DNA of 64,000 bases. It comes from CAYLKK01 sp964412505 (GTDB taxonomy: Bacteria > Pseudomonadota > Alphaproteobacteria > UBA3830 > CAYLKK01). This document shows, piece by piece, positions 9,852 through 19,003 of the stretch. The stretch's first letter is position 1. The number at the start of each line of letters is the position of its first letter. The notes under the pieces were generated by a model. That model made no database searches and had not been told where the DNA came from. It saw nothing but the letters and a program-made list of their open reading frames with translations. Position numbers and translations under genes: made by a program. The stretch lies in contig CAYPOM010000006.1 of assembly GCA_964412505.1 (NCBI GenBank), positions 12,770 through 76,769 of the forward strand, in the 5' to 3' direction.

Positions 9852-10046
9852 ATGGCTGTTCCAAAGAAAAAGGTATCTAAATCGCGCAGAGATTTAAGAC
9901 GTTCACATTTAGCTTTAAAGCGTTTTAATGGTCTTGGCGTATGTAAGAATTGTGGTGCGACTGTAATGCCTCACAATGCATGTGAAGTATGCGGTCAATA
10001 TAACGGCATGCAAATATTGAAAGATAAAAGAATTAGCGCTCAATAA
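9852..10046 (+). CDS. rpmF: 50S ribosomal protein L32
   Basis: The 64-aa protein begins MAVPKKKVSKSRRD, the standard L32 start, and carries two CxxC pairs (CKNC and CEVC), the zinc-binding form of L32. The ATG follows TTAGAGG. plsX begins 33 bases downstream; the rpmF-plsX-fabH order is conserved and couples translation-apparatus and fatty-acid/phospholipid genes. Confidence 0.98.
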   Translation: MAVPKKKVSKSRRDLRRSHLALKRFNGLGVCKNCGATVMPHNACEVCGQYNGMQILKDKRISAQ

Positions 10047-10079
10047 TTTTATTTAACTAGCGCGGAAGCTGTCCAGAGT

Positions 10080-11108
10080 ATGTGTAAAGAAAGAAAGATC
10101 GCGATAGATACTATGGGCGGTGATTTAGGCCCAGAGGAAGCTGTAAAGGGCGTCGCAAACTCGATTCAAAACGGAGTACGTTTTAAATTGTATGGTGATT
10201 CTCATGTTTTGCATCAGCTTGTAGACGCGTATATTGAGCGCAAAGAAAGTATTGAGATTGTCCACGCAGATAATTTTGTCGATGCAGATTCGTCTATATT
10301 AAACTCATTAAAAAAGGCAAAATCATCTAGCATGGGTATGGCTATTAGTGCTGTAAAAAATGGAGAGGCAGATTTAGCAATATCAGCTGGCAATACTGGT
10401 ATTTTGATGTCTCTTTCAAAGATTATTCTCAATACTATGAGCGGCATAGATAGGCCTGCTTTGGCAACGGCTGTTCCTGGTAAGAATGGTAGATCGATAG
10501 TACTCGACTTAGGAGCTAATGCTGAATGTAGTGTTAGAAATCTAGTTGAATTTGCTGTTATGGGCGAAGCTCTTGCTCGATCTGTTTTTAACAAAGAAAA
10601 TCCATCTATATCTATCCTGAATATAGGCTCAGAATCTGGAAAAGGCAGTCATTTGATTAAAGACACTGCAGCCATAATTTCAAATATGTTCCATTCTTAT
10701 ATCGGATATATTGAAGCAGATAAAATTATAAATGGTGATGTTGATGTTGTTGTAGCAGATGGTTTTTCTGGAAATATAGCGTTAAAAGCAATGGAAGGCG
10801 CTGCCCGTTTTGTCTTAAATGAATTCAAAAATATGTTCCGCTCTGGAATAATATCAAAAATATCAGCAGCATTATTGATGAAAAAGTTAAAAAATATGGC
10901 ACAGCAATATAATCCACAAAAGCACAATGGAGCTATATTACTTGGGCTAAATGGATTAGTCGTGAAAGCACATGGAAATAGCAATTCAGTTGGGTTTGAA
11001 GCCGCGATAAAATTTGCAATTGATGTTCTTTCCGATAATATATTTGAAAGGATTAGGCAGCAGCTAGAAGCTAAACAAACTACGTTAGAACAAGTAGATT
11101 CATTTTAG
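10080..11108 (+). CDS. plsX: Phosphate acyltransferase PlsX
   Basis: The 342-aa protein makes acyl-phosphate from acyl-ACP for phospholipid synthesis. It opens with IAIDTMGGDLGPEEAVKG, the PlsX signature, and has the conserved SAGNTG near residue 103 and DGFSGNIALKAMEG near residue 225. Standard length. It lies between rpmF and fabH with short gaps and is probably co-transcribed with them. Confidence 0.97.
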   Translation: MCKERKIAIDTMGGDLGPEEAVKGVANSIQNGVRFKLYGDSHVLHQLVDAYIERKESIEIVHADNFVDADSSILNSLKKAKSSSMGMAISAVKNGEADLAISAGNTGILMSLSKIILNTMSGIDRPALATAVPGKNGRSIVLDLGANAECSVRNLVEFAVMGEALARSVFNKENPSISILNIGSESGKGSHLIKDTAAIISNMFHSYIGYIEADKIINGDVDVVVADGFSGNIALKAMEGAARFVLNEFKNMFRSGIISKISAALLMKKLKNMAQQYNPQKHNGAILLGLNGLVVKAHGNSNSVGFEAAIKFAIDVLSDNIFERIRQQLEAKQTTLEQVDSF

Positions 11109-11120
11109 TGGAGATCTCTC

Positions 11121-12065
11121 ATGCACTCTGTTATTTCAGGATTCGGGTCTTTTTTACCTAGTAAATGTGTAAATAATGTAGACCTACCTAGTCATTTAAA
11201 TACTTCTAATGAGTGGATAGTTCAACGGACAGGTATTAAACAGAGATTCATAGTATCATCAGATGAGAAAACATCTGATCTAGCTATGAATGCATGCAAA
11301 AACGCGTTAGTAGACGCTAATATTTCACCATCTGATATAGATGCAATCATCGTAGGAACAGTAACACCAGATTTAACATTTCCATCTGTCGCAACAATTA
11401 TTCAAAAAGAACTAGGCATTCCAAATGCATTTGCATTTGATTTAAGTGCAGCGTGCAGTGGTTTTTTATATGCAATGGATGTAGCAGATTCATATATAAA
11501 ACTTGGGAAGATAAAAAGAGCATTAGTCGTAGGGGCTGACACTTTCTCTAAGATAGTAGATTGGAATGATAGGTCTAGCTGCGTTTTGTTCGGAGATGGT
11601 GCAGGTGCTGTAGTATTAGAATCTTCAGATTTATCTGACAAAGGCATTCAGGATACTATTTTATTTTCCAATGGATGTATAGATGAATTAAAAACAAATG
11701 GAGGAGTTTCTAGCACTCAAAACTCAGGTTTTGTCCAAATGAATGGAAAAGAAGTTTTCAGATCTGCAATAGAGGTTATGAAAAACGCTGTTTCAGAAAT
11801 TATGCATAGAAATAATCTCACACAAAGTGATGTAGATTTCCTTATTCCGCATCAAGCTAATTTGAGAATTATTTCCGCATTAGCTGAATCCTTAAACTTT
11901 GCAATGGAAAAGGTGATAGTTTCTGTAGATGAACACGCCAATACCTCCGCTGCATCGATTCCGCTAGCTATGGCAAGCCACAAACAAAAAATTATAGGGA
12001 AAAATGTTATTTTGGTCTCTATGGGAGCCGGATTTACATGGGGTGCTTCATATATCAAAATGTGA
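11121..12065 (+). CDS. fabH: 3-oxoacyl-ACP synthase III FabH
   Basis: FabH condenses acetyl-CoA with malonyl-ACP to start fatty-acid synthesis. The 314-aa protein has the catalytic Cys at residue 112 in SAACSGF, His in IPHQANLRI (~residue 239) and Asn in HANTSAASIP (~residue 270). Start follows GTGGAGATCTCTC. It is 12 bases after plsX and followed closely by ihfA. Confidence 0.97.
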   Translation: MHSVISGFGSFLPSKCVNNVDLPSHLNTSNEWIVQRTGIKQRFIVSSDEKTSDLAMNACKNALVDANISPSDIDAIIVGTVTPDLTFPSVATIIQKELGIPNAFAFDLSAACSGFLYAMDVADSYIKLGKIKRALVVGADTFSKIVDWNDRSSCVLFGDGAGAVVLESSDLSDKGIQDTILFSNGCIDELKTNGGVSSTQNSGFVQMNGKEVFRSAIEVMKNAVSEIMHRNNLTQSDVDFLIPHQANLRIISALAESLNFAMEKVIVSVDEHANTSAASIPLAMASHKQKIIGKNVILVSMGAGFTWGASYIKM

Positions 12066-12073
12066 GAACAGAT

Positions 12074-12382
12074 ATGAAAGAATTTGAAAAAGCATTAACG
12101 ACAAAGATATCATTAGGAAATCATATATTTAAATATGTGAAATTACCTATTAGTACACTTGATGATTGTGTAAGTATATTTTTTAATGAAATATCTGAAG
12201 CTTTAGCAATTGGAGAAAACGTAAAATTGCAAGATTTTGGAACATTTATTGTCAGAGAAAAAGCAGCAAGATCCGTTAGGAATCCAAATACAGATGGGAT
12301 GGTAGATCTTCCTGCTAGCCGTTGCGTAACGTTTAGAAGCTCTAGAGCGTTAAAAAATATTCTAAATGGAGAAAATAAATGA
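12074..12382 (+). CDS. ihfA: Integration host factor alpha-like DNA-binding protein
   Basis: This HU/IHF-family protein of 102 aa bends DNA as a dimer. The arm region with GTFIVREKAARSVRNP and the conserved P of the intercalating tip are present. The alphaproteobacterial position right after fabH points to IhfA rather than HU. A longer open frame begins at 12038 inside fabH, but the ATG at 12074 gives the usual N-terminus. N-terminal residues are more divergent than usual (the expected TRADL-like start is not seen), so the alpha/HU distinction leans on context. Confidence 0.85.
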   Translation: MKEFEKALTTKISLGNHIFKYVKLPISTLDDCVSIFFNEISEALAIGENVKLQDFGTFIVREKAARSVRNPNTDGMVDLPASRCVTFRSSRALKNILNGENK

Positions 12383-12747
12383 TCAAACCACTTTTTTCTA
12401 TAGCGATAGTTTTATTATGCTTATCATCCTGCGAAAAAAACATAGATACAAGAGGAACTTATATACCTGGCGACAATTTAAAAAAGCTAAAAATTGGCGT
12501 AGATAAGTATGAAGATGTACTGCAAAAATGCGGTTCTCCATACATGATGATCACTAAAGATGAGTGGGTATACTTATCTAAAAAAGAAGTCAGAGTGCCA
12601 TTAAGAAAAGATTCTATTATCAAAGAAAAAAATGTGAGAATAAAATTTAATCAAAAAGGAGTCTTAGAAAATGTAGATTCGATACATTTGAAAAAAGCAA
12701 ATATATCGACAGATTCAGCATCTACAGATGTAAACAAAAAACTTTAA
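12379..12747 (+). CDS. bamE: BamE-like outer membrane assembly lipoprotein
   Basis: The 122-aa product has a signal peptide with lipobox LSSC (Cys at residue 18), so it should be lipidated. The body fits the SmpA/OmlA (BamE) fold: RGTYIPGDNLKKLKIGVDKY, then VLQKCGSP and DEWVYLS, matching the conserved G-x-V...LGSP...WYY pattern. BamE is a small partner of BamA in outer-membrane beta-barrel insertion. It overlaps the ihfA stop by 4 bases (ATGA), implying coupled translation. Confidence 0.85.
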   Translation: MIKPLFSIAIVLLCLSSCEKNIDTRGTYIPGDNLKKLKIGVDKYEDVLQKCGSPYMMITKDEWVYLSKKEVRVPLRKDSIIKEKNVRIKFNQKGVLENVDSIHLKKANISTDSASTDVNKKL

Positions 12748-12831
12748 TAAACGTAACGATTCGCTTGATTATCTGCTAATTTTTACAATGCTTTATAAAT
12801 AATTTTATCAAATAAAAAGAGACGTTATGCT

Positions 12832-13242
12832 ATGAACGTTATAGATATTTCAGATGAAAATGATACCAAGCAATTAGCAGAAAAGTTAGCATTAGCCTCT
12901 ACTAAAGGAGATTGCTTAGCACTTTTTGGCGATTTAGGATGTGGGAAAACGACATTTGCAAAATATTTTATTCAAGCATTAACTTCCCCTACTCTACCAA
13001 TTCAAAGTCCGACATTTAACATTATTAAAACATACGATTCTGATGTATGTACAATTCTACACGCAGATTTATATCGTTTAGAAACATTTGATGATATACT
13101 AAATATAGGAATTTTAGATGAGTTGCATGATAAAATATCAATAATAGAATGGCCTGAATTAATAGAAAAGCATTTACCTAAAAAGAGCAAAAAGCTGAAA
13201 TTCAAATTTAGCGGGAAAAAGAGAATAGTTGAATTTTTATGA
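12832..13242 (+). CDS. tsaE: tRNA t6A biosynthesis ATPase TsaE
   Basis: TsaE is the ATPase that works with TsaB/TsaD/TsaC to make threonylcarbamoyladenosine at A37 of ANN-decoding tRNAs. The 136-aa protein has Walker A GDLGCGKT (Lys39), SPTFN near residue 58 and the conserved HADLYRL followed by IIEWPE. The stop overlaps the addB start by four bases (ATGA). In other alphaproteobacteria a kinase and a nucleotidyltransferase usually sit between tsaE and addB; they are absent here. Confidence 0.96.
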   Translation: MNVIDISDENDTKQLAEKLALASTKGDCLALFGDLGCGKTTFAKYFIQALTSPTLPIQSPTFNIIKTYDSDVCTILHADLYRLETFDDILNIGILDELHDKISIIEWPELIEKHLPKKSKKLKFKFSGKKRIVEFL

Positions 13243-15860
13243 ATGAATGCATATATATTCCAGCTCAAGATGATTTTTTAAATTCAATAATTCGAATTTT
13301 TTTTAAGAATTTAGATTGTAAAGATACAACAAATATAAAGATTTTTTTACCTACTACAAGAAGCTGCAGAAAATTAAGAAAAAAATTTTTTGATTGTGGC
13401 ATAACAACGATTATTCCAGAGATTATTTGTCCACTTAGCAAAAGCAAATTCACTAATGATGATCAAATAGATCAATTCACTCAAATCATACCAATCTTAG
13501 ATATATATAAGATAATAAGATTTAATAGCTCATTTTATTCACGACTTTCCTTAGCAAAAGATATATTGAAATTTATAGAACAACTATTTTTTGAGAAATT
13601 ATCTCTTGAAGATGTATCAGCTTATTGCAGCCAATCTATGCATACTATTAATGATAAATTATCAGAATGTATAGCCAATTCAATGCAATTAGATAGTGTA
13701 CAAAATTACATAAATGATAAAGCATTTTATATTATTTCTTTAGAAAAAGAAAAACTATCAAAAAAGCAGATTACCATAATTGCTGGATTTAATTTCGCTC
13801 ATAGATACATAATGGATTTAATAAAGTACTATTGTAATAATGCTCATTGTATTTTTATTCAACAAGAAAATTTATTTGGTTCAGAAAAATGTGCACATTA
13901 CCTAGGTTTAAAATCGACAATTAATAAACCAAACACTATTACGAAAACGATATATTTATTAGAACAAAAAAACATATACGAAGAAGCTGAAAACATAGCA
14001 ATTTTAGCAAACAAATATTTGCTAGAAAACCGTGATATTACAATTGTATCCAATAACAAACACTTCAATTGTATCCTAGAGAAAGCATTGCTAAATTTTC
14101 AAATTTATCCAGATAATTCAAGCGGACAAAAATTTGTAGATACTGACATCGGAAAATTCTTTATAAATCTATTAAACTGTTTTTCTGATAACTTTTCTAT
14201 TCAGTCTGTTTTACAACTGTTTTCTTCTATTGAAAAGATTACAAACCAATTAGATATAAAGTATCGCAGAAGTATTCAAGAATTTTATGAAAGTTTAGGA
14301 TATTTATACACTAAACACAAAACTATTTTTGGAAATTTTATAGATAACTACAGCATAATTGTTGCAAACAATAAAGATACATTTATATTATCTATTCTAG
14401 ATATAATTCTAAAACACTATCAAATTTTTCATAAAGACAAAGATAACATTAAAATCTTTTTAGATACATTTAAAACATTATTTCATGAAATTTTGCATAC
14501 TTTGTTAGAAGATAAGAACACTATCAAAATAGTTGCCCAAATATTTAATCTATTATCTACTTTAAATATAACAAACTTAGACACTGAAAATGTAATATTT
14601 TTAATACGAGATATTGTAAAAGACATTACAGAAAGAACGCCTATCGGGTTTACTGAAAGAATAAGAATATTAGCTCCAATAGAAGCACAACTAATAAAGC
14701 CAGATGTTTGCATCGTCTGTAATTTTAATGATTCCAGCTGGCAAAAAGATAATGAGAATTTTTTCGTTACTAATGAAATTCGCGAAAAATTATCTCTGGA
14801 CTGGGCTAACAGACGCAATTTAAATTTAATAGATTTGTTTTTTACTTTAGCATCAAGTGCAGAAGCAATGATATTTTCCAATGCGACAACAGGGCCGATT
14901 TCAGGAACTAATATGAGCTCATACCTAGAATGTTTTAATGCTAATATTGAAAAAATTCAATTAGACTGCTTCAATAAATTTAAGGAAGAATGCACAAATG
15001 AGAAGAAAAAAAACATTAGTGTTCTGAATCGCAATATACAAACTTCTATAGGCATAAATGATCTAAACTCAACATGTATAGAACTTTCTGTAACTGATAT
15101 ATGTGATCTCGCGAATAATCCTTATGAGTTTTATGCGAAAAAAATTCTAAAACTTCCTGTAATAAATTTAGAAATAAATCATGATAATTTTAGAGCGATT
15201 CGCGGAAGTATTATTCATAAATCTATAGAATATATTGAAAAAAATATAGAAAAATTTTTCTCTCAAGATAGAGAACAATTAATAAAAAATAGAATAATAG
15301 ATCTAGCTAATTCATCAAAAATAAAAGATATTTACAAAAAAGATTTACTTATATGTATAGATAAGATTTTGTTTTATTATACGAAAAATATCCAAAACAA
15401 CGACGAAACTTTTATAGAACATTCAGGCGAACTTATTATAGAATTAGCCAATAAGACAAATGTGAAAATTAAATGTATTGCTGATAGAATCGATAGATAC
15501 AATGACAGTATAATTATTACAGATTTTAAAACAGGCAAGCTTCCTACTATTGCTGAGATTATCAACTTTCAAAAACCTCAAATAGGAATAGAATCTTTAA
15601 TTTTCTCGCAAAATGAAAATATCAATGATTTTCTGCTTTTGCAGCTTGGGAAAAGTAGAAATAATCAAAAGAAAATAACACTAAACGATATCATAAAGCA
15701 TCGAGATGTAAAAAATATAGATGAATTTTTAGAAAAATATCGCCAAGAATTAACAAATCTTCTGAATAAGTTTTTTGTAGAAAAAAGCAATTTCGAGCAA
15801 AATTTAGATGCACATTATAATGAATATTCGCATCTTGGCAGAATAAAGGAGTACTGTTAA
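13239..15860 (+). CDS. addB: Double-strand break repair protein AddB
   Basis: The 873-aa protein is a divergent alphaproteobacterial AddB, partner of AddA in resecting DNA ends for RecA. Most of it is a long, inactivated helicase-like region without a Walker A; the C-terminal ~230 residues are a PD-(D/E)XK nuclease with SVTDICDLANNPYEFYAKK near residue 625, RGSIIHKSIEY near 655, and the catalytic IITDFKTGKLP near 765. It is very AT-rich and Lys/Ile/Asn-rich. Position between tsaE and addA makes the identification secure. Translationally coupled to tsaE by a 4-base overlap. Confidence 0.93.
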   Translation: MNECIYIPAQDDFLNSIIRIFFKNLDCKDTTNIKIFLPTTRSCRKLRKKFFDCGITTIIPEIICPLSKSKFTNDDQIDQFTQIIPILDIYKIIRFNSSFYSRLSLAKDILKFIEQLFFEKLSLEDVSAYCSQSMHTINDKLSECIANSMQLDSVQNYINDKAFYIISLEKEKLSKKQITIIAGFNFAHRYIMDLIKYYCNNAHCIFIQQENLFGSEKCAHYLGLKSTINKPNTITKTIYLLEQKNIYEEAENIAILANKYLLENRDITIVSNNKHFNCILEKALLNFQIYPDNSSGQKFVDTDIGKFFINLLNCFSDNFSIQSVLQLFSSIEKITNQLDIKYRRSIQEFYESLGYLYTKHKTIFGNFIDNYSIIVANNKDTFILSILDIILKHYQIFHKDKDNIKIFLDTFKTLFHEILHTLLEDKNTIKIVAQIFNLLSTLNITNLDTENVIFLIRDIVKDITERTPIGFTERIRILAPIEAQLIKPDVCIVCNFNDSSWQKDNENFFVTNEIREKLSLDWANRRNLNLIDLFFTLASSAEAMIFSNATTGPISGTNMSSYLECFNANIEKIQLDCFNKFKEECTNEKKKNISVLNRNIQTSIGINDLNSTCIELSVTDICDLANNPYEFYAKKILKLPVINLEINHDNFRAIRGSIIHKSIEYIEKNIEKFFSQDREQLIKNRIIDLANSSKIKDIYKKDLLICIDKILFYYTKNIQNNDETFIEHSGELIIELANKTNVKIKCIADRIDRYNDSIIITDFKTGKLPTIAEIINFQKPQIGIESLIFSQNENINDFLLLQLGKSRNNQKKITLNDIIKHRDVKNIDEFLEKYRQELTNLLNKFFVEKSNFEQNLDAHYNEYSHLGRIKEYC

Positions 15861-15862
15861 TA

Positions 15863-18800
15863 ATGAATAATATTACAGATATCAATTCATCAATTTGGGT
15901 TTCTGCATCCGCTGGTTCTGGAAAAACAAAAAACCTGATCGACAGAATAATATCTCTTCTATTAGCAGGCGTAAAACCAGAAAAAATACTATGCATTACG
16001 TTTACAAAAAATGCAGCAATAGAAATGCAGCAACGATTACTGACATTCTTGAGTAATTTAAAGACATATGATCTAACACAAATGAACGCATTTCTTGCAG
16101 GACTTGGAATCAAGGAGAATAATAACATAAATATATCAAGTATTATTAAAAAGGTCACTGAAAATGGAGTGAGAATACAAACTATTCACAGTTTCTGCCA
16201 GAGTATTTTAGCTTGTAATTGTGATGATAATTTGGCGTTTTCTGGAGCAACAATTTGCGATCAAACAACATCAAATAAATTACTTGAAGAAGCTTACACG
16301 AATTTGTGTTTTGCTAAAGAACACGATTTCTTATCAGAAATTTCTGATTTGGTATTTATGAATGGTAGTTTATTAGATACTATCCAAAATTCTATATCAA
16401 AAATTAGAATATTCTTCTATAAATTCAATATAAATTCCAGAGAGGATATTTGCAAAATTTATAATGCATTTTTTGATAATGAAAATCAAAGTTATGTTGA
16501 TTTTTTAAAAAAAGAACTTAATGAATATAAAGAAAAATATGATTTCAATAAAATACTAGACGCATTTGCTGAAAATTCAGCCGAAAATGCTTTAAAAATA
16601 CAAGAGATTTTCTCTGAAAATTTTGCTGATTTTAAGCAAAACACAGATGAGTTTAAAAAAATATTTCTTACAAATGAACATAAAATTAGAACCAGAATTC
16701 TCACAAAAGATATTATAAATAAATATGATATATCTGAAAGTTTAAGAGAACTTGGCGAAATATTTTTCAAGTATACACAAATAGAACATGCGAATATTAA
16801 TAATAATTTTAATATACGATTTTTCAGCTTAGTCTTAGATTTAATCAAAGAATACAATAAAATAAAGGCTAGCAGAAACATCTTAGATTATGACGATTTG
16901 CTCTTAAATACAGTCGATTTACTAAAAAATGATCAGGCTACTCTTTTTAATACTTGCAACAATATTGAGCATATTTTAGTTGATGAAGCCCAGGATACCA
17001 GTGCTTTACAATGGGAAATAATTACGCCGATAATTGATGAGTTTTACTCTCACCAAAATTCTGGCAAAACAGCTTTTATTGTCGGCGATAAAAAACAGTC
17101 TATATATTCTTTTCAAGGTGCTGATAGTTCTTTATTCGAACAAAAACGCAAGGAGTTTAGAGAAAAATGCAAATCATCAGGACAAACTTGGCATGAAGTT
17201 TCTTTGCAAAAATCATATAGATCTACGCCTGAAGTCATAGATTTTGTAAACTACATTTTCAAAGATGCATTCGATGGAGAAGAACATTCAAGCAATCGAA
17301 TTGCAGATAATGGATGTGTAAATATACTGCCGATTATAAAAGTTGATAACGATGGTGATGATATTACAAAAGTTTTAGCAGAAAATATAGCGAATTATAT
17401 AAAAAATATTCTAGATAAAAACGTATATATTCCATCAAAAAAACGAAATGTTTTACTAGAAGATTTCATGATTTTATTTCAACATCGTGGTGATCTGATG
17501 CAAGCTGTTGCAAACGCATTGAGTAATTTAGGTATAAATTCGTCTGGTCCTGACAATGTAAATTTATCTGACGAGTTGCTAGTTGAAGATTTGCTTGCGC
17601 TTGCTGAATTCAGCTGTTTCCAACACAACGACCTGTTAACAGCTAGAGTTTTAAAAGGACCTTTTGCTAATATTTCTGACCTTGAATTGCATAATATTTG
17701 CACAAATAGGTGTGAAAAATCATTATGGAGTTTTTTTGATAATCTTGGGAATTTAGGAGAAAGTTATGTAAAGAATTATAAAAAAATAAGAGAAAAATTA
17801 CGCAAATATATCGAAAGTTCTGCCGAAAATCCTGCAGATTTTTTTTCAAATATGATATTTAATGGAGATTTACAAACCATTGTAGAAAACTATAAGAGCG
17901 ATGCAAAAAGTCTATTTTATTCTTTTCTTGAACAATGTACAAACATAGGTTCAGAAGTAAACGGCTCTTTATATAGATTTATCAGTGAGTTTAAATCTAG
18001 AAATGGACCAGTGAAACAAAATATAGCGGACGCTGGAAATTGTGTAAAATTAATGACAGCGCATGGTTCGAAAGGTTTGCAGGCTCCTATAGTAATCATT
18101 GCGGATGCAGATTTTTACAATACAAGAAATAGCGAAATACTTAGCATGAATAATTTTTGTATATTTCCTGTTTTAAGCGCACCGACAGAAAAAATCGATT
18201 TATTTATAGATGTCGCAAAAGAGGAAAAGAGACTTGAGTCTATACGGTTGATGTATGTTGCATTTACGCGTGCTGAGGATTTCTTGATAGTTTTTGCAAA
18301 GGAAGGGCAGCGAAAGAATAATGAAAATTGTTGGTACAATGTTGTATTAAATAATGTTAATTCTACAAGTTATTTTAATAAGAATATAGATGAAATTTTC
18401 TATAATTGTGATGTTGTTAATAGCTCACGACAAACACAACAAAATTGTTTTTTAAGCGAAAAAGATATAGAAAATTTAAAAAATTCATATCAATGGACTC
18501 ACGATTCGAAAGTAAAAAACATAAATTATTATCAGACTGAAGAAAAAAATATTGAGGCTTTATATGGAGAATTCGTACATTTTTTGCTACAAAAATTACC
18601 GTCATTCGAAAGGTCATATTGGCGTGAATTCGCATTAGCAAATAATAGCGAATTAACTGGACTTTTTTTCGAATCGGCATTTACAGAATGTGTAAATGTG
18701 CTAAACGACAAGAAGTTATCGAAATACTTCGACAACACATTAGCAAACGAGCTATGCATTTATGACAACGATCTAAAATGTGAAATACGTATAGACAAAT

Positions 18801-18988
18801 TGTGCCTTATCAATGGAAAACTTGTGATTGTCGACTTCAAAACAGGGGAGCCTTTTTTACATATAAAAGAGTACAAAAAGCAAATACAAAAATACAGCTT
18901 GATTTTAGCCAAGCTGTATCCAGATTATAAAATAGAAGCAGTAATTATTTGGACAAAAACACGAGAAATTAGTTTCATGGCTATTTAG
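15863..18988 (+). CDS. addA: Double-strand break repair helicase-nuclease AddA
   Basis: The 1041-aa UvrD-family helicase carries Walker A SASAGSGKT near residue 12, motif Ia ITFTKNAAIEMQQRL, motif II ILVDEAQDTS, motif III GDKKQSIYSFQGA, and MYVAFTRAED near residue 797. A C-terminal PD-(D/E)XK nuclease domain has GEFVHFLLQKLP, then IRIDKLCL and IVDFKTGEP. Start two bases after addB, behind AAGGAG. The 15-base gap to the convergent minus-strand gene downstream holds no terminator. Confidence 0.97.
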   Translation: MNNITDINSSIWVSASAGSGKTKNLIDRIISLLLAGVKPEKILCITFTKNAAIEMQQRLLTFLSNLKTYDLTQMNAFLAGLGIKENNNINISSIIKKVTENGVRIQTIHSFCQSILACNCDDNLAFSGATICDQTTSNKLLEEAYTNLCFAKEHDFLSEISDLVFMNGSLLDTIQNSISKIRIFFYKFNINSREDICKIYNAFFDNENQSYVDFLKKELNEYKEKYDFNKILDAFAENSAENALKIQEIFSENFADFKQNTDEFKKIFLTNEHKIRTRILTKDIINKYDISESLRELGEIFFKYTQIEHANINNNFNIRFFSLVLDLIKEYNKIKASRNILDYDDLLLNTVDLLKNDQATLFNTCNNIEHILVDEAQDTSALQWEIITPIIDEFYSHQNSGKTAFIVGDKKQSIYSFQGADSSLFEQKRKEFREKCKSSGQTWHEVSLQKSYRSTPEVIDFVNYIFKDAFDGEEHSSNRIADNGCVNILPIIKVDNDGDDITKVLAENIANYIKNILDKNVYIPSKKRNVLLEDFMILFQHRGDLMQAVANALSNLGINSSGPDNVNLSDELLVEDLLALAEFSCFQHNDLLTARVLKGPFANISDLELHNICTNRCEKSLWSFFDNLGNLGESYVKNYKKIREKLRKYIESSAENPADFFSNMIFNGDLQTIVENYKSDAKSLFYSFLEQCTNIGSEVNGSLYRFISEFKSRNGPVKQNIADAGNCVKLMTAHGSKGLQAPIVIIADADFYNTRNSEILSMNNFCIFPVLSAPTEKIDLFIDVAKEEKRLESIRLMYVAFTRAEDFLIVFAKEGQRKNNENCWYNVVLNNVNSTSYFNKNIDEIFYNCDVVNSSRQTQQNCFLSEKDIENLKNSYQWTHDSKVKNINYYQTEEKNIEALYGEFVHFLLQKLPSFERSYWREFALANNSELTGLFFESAFTECVNVLNDKKLSKYFDNTLANELCIYDNDLKCEIRIDKLCLINGKLVIVDFKTGEPFLHIKEYKKQIQKYSLILAKLYPDYKIEAVIIWTKTREISFMAI

Positions 18989-19003
18989 CCATAACTGCTA
19001 TTG

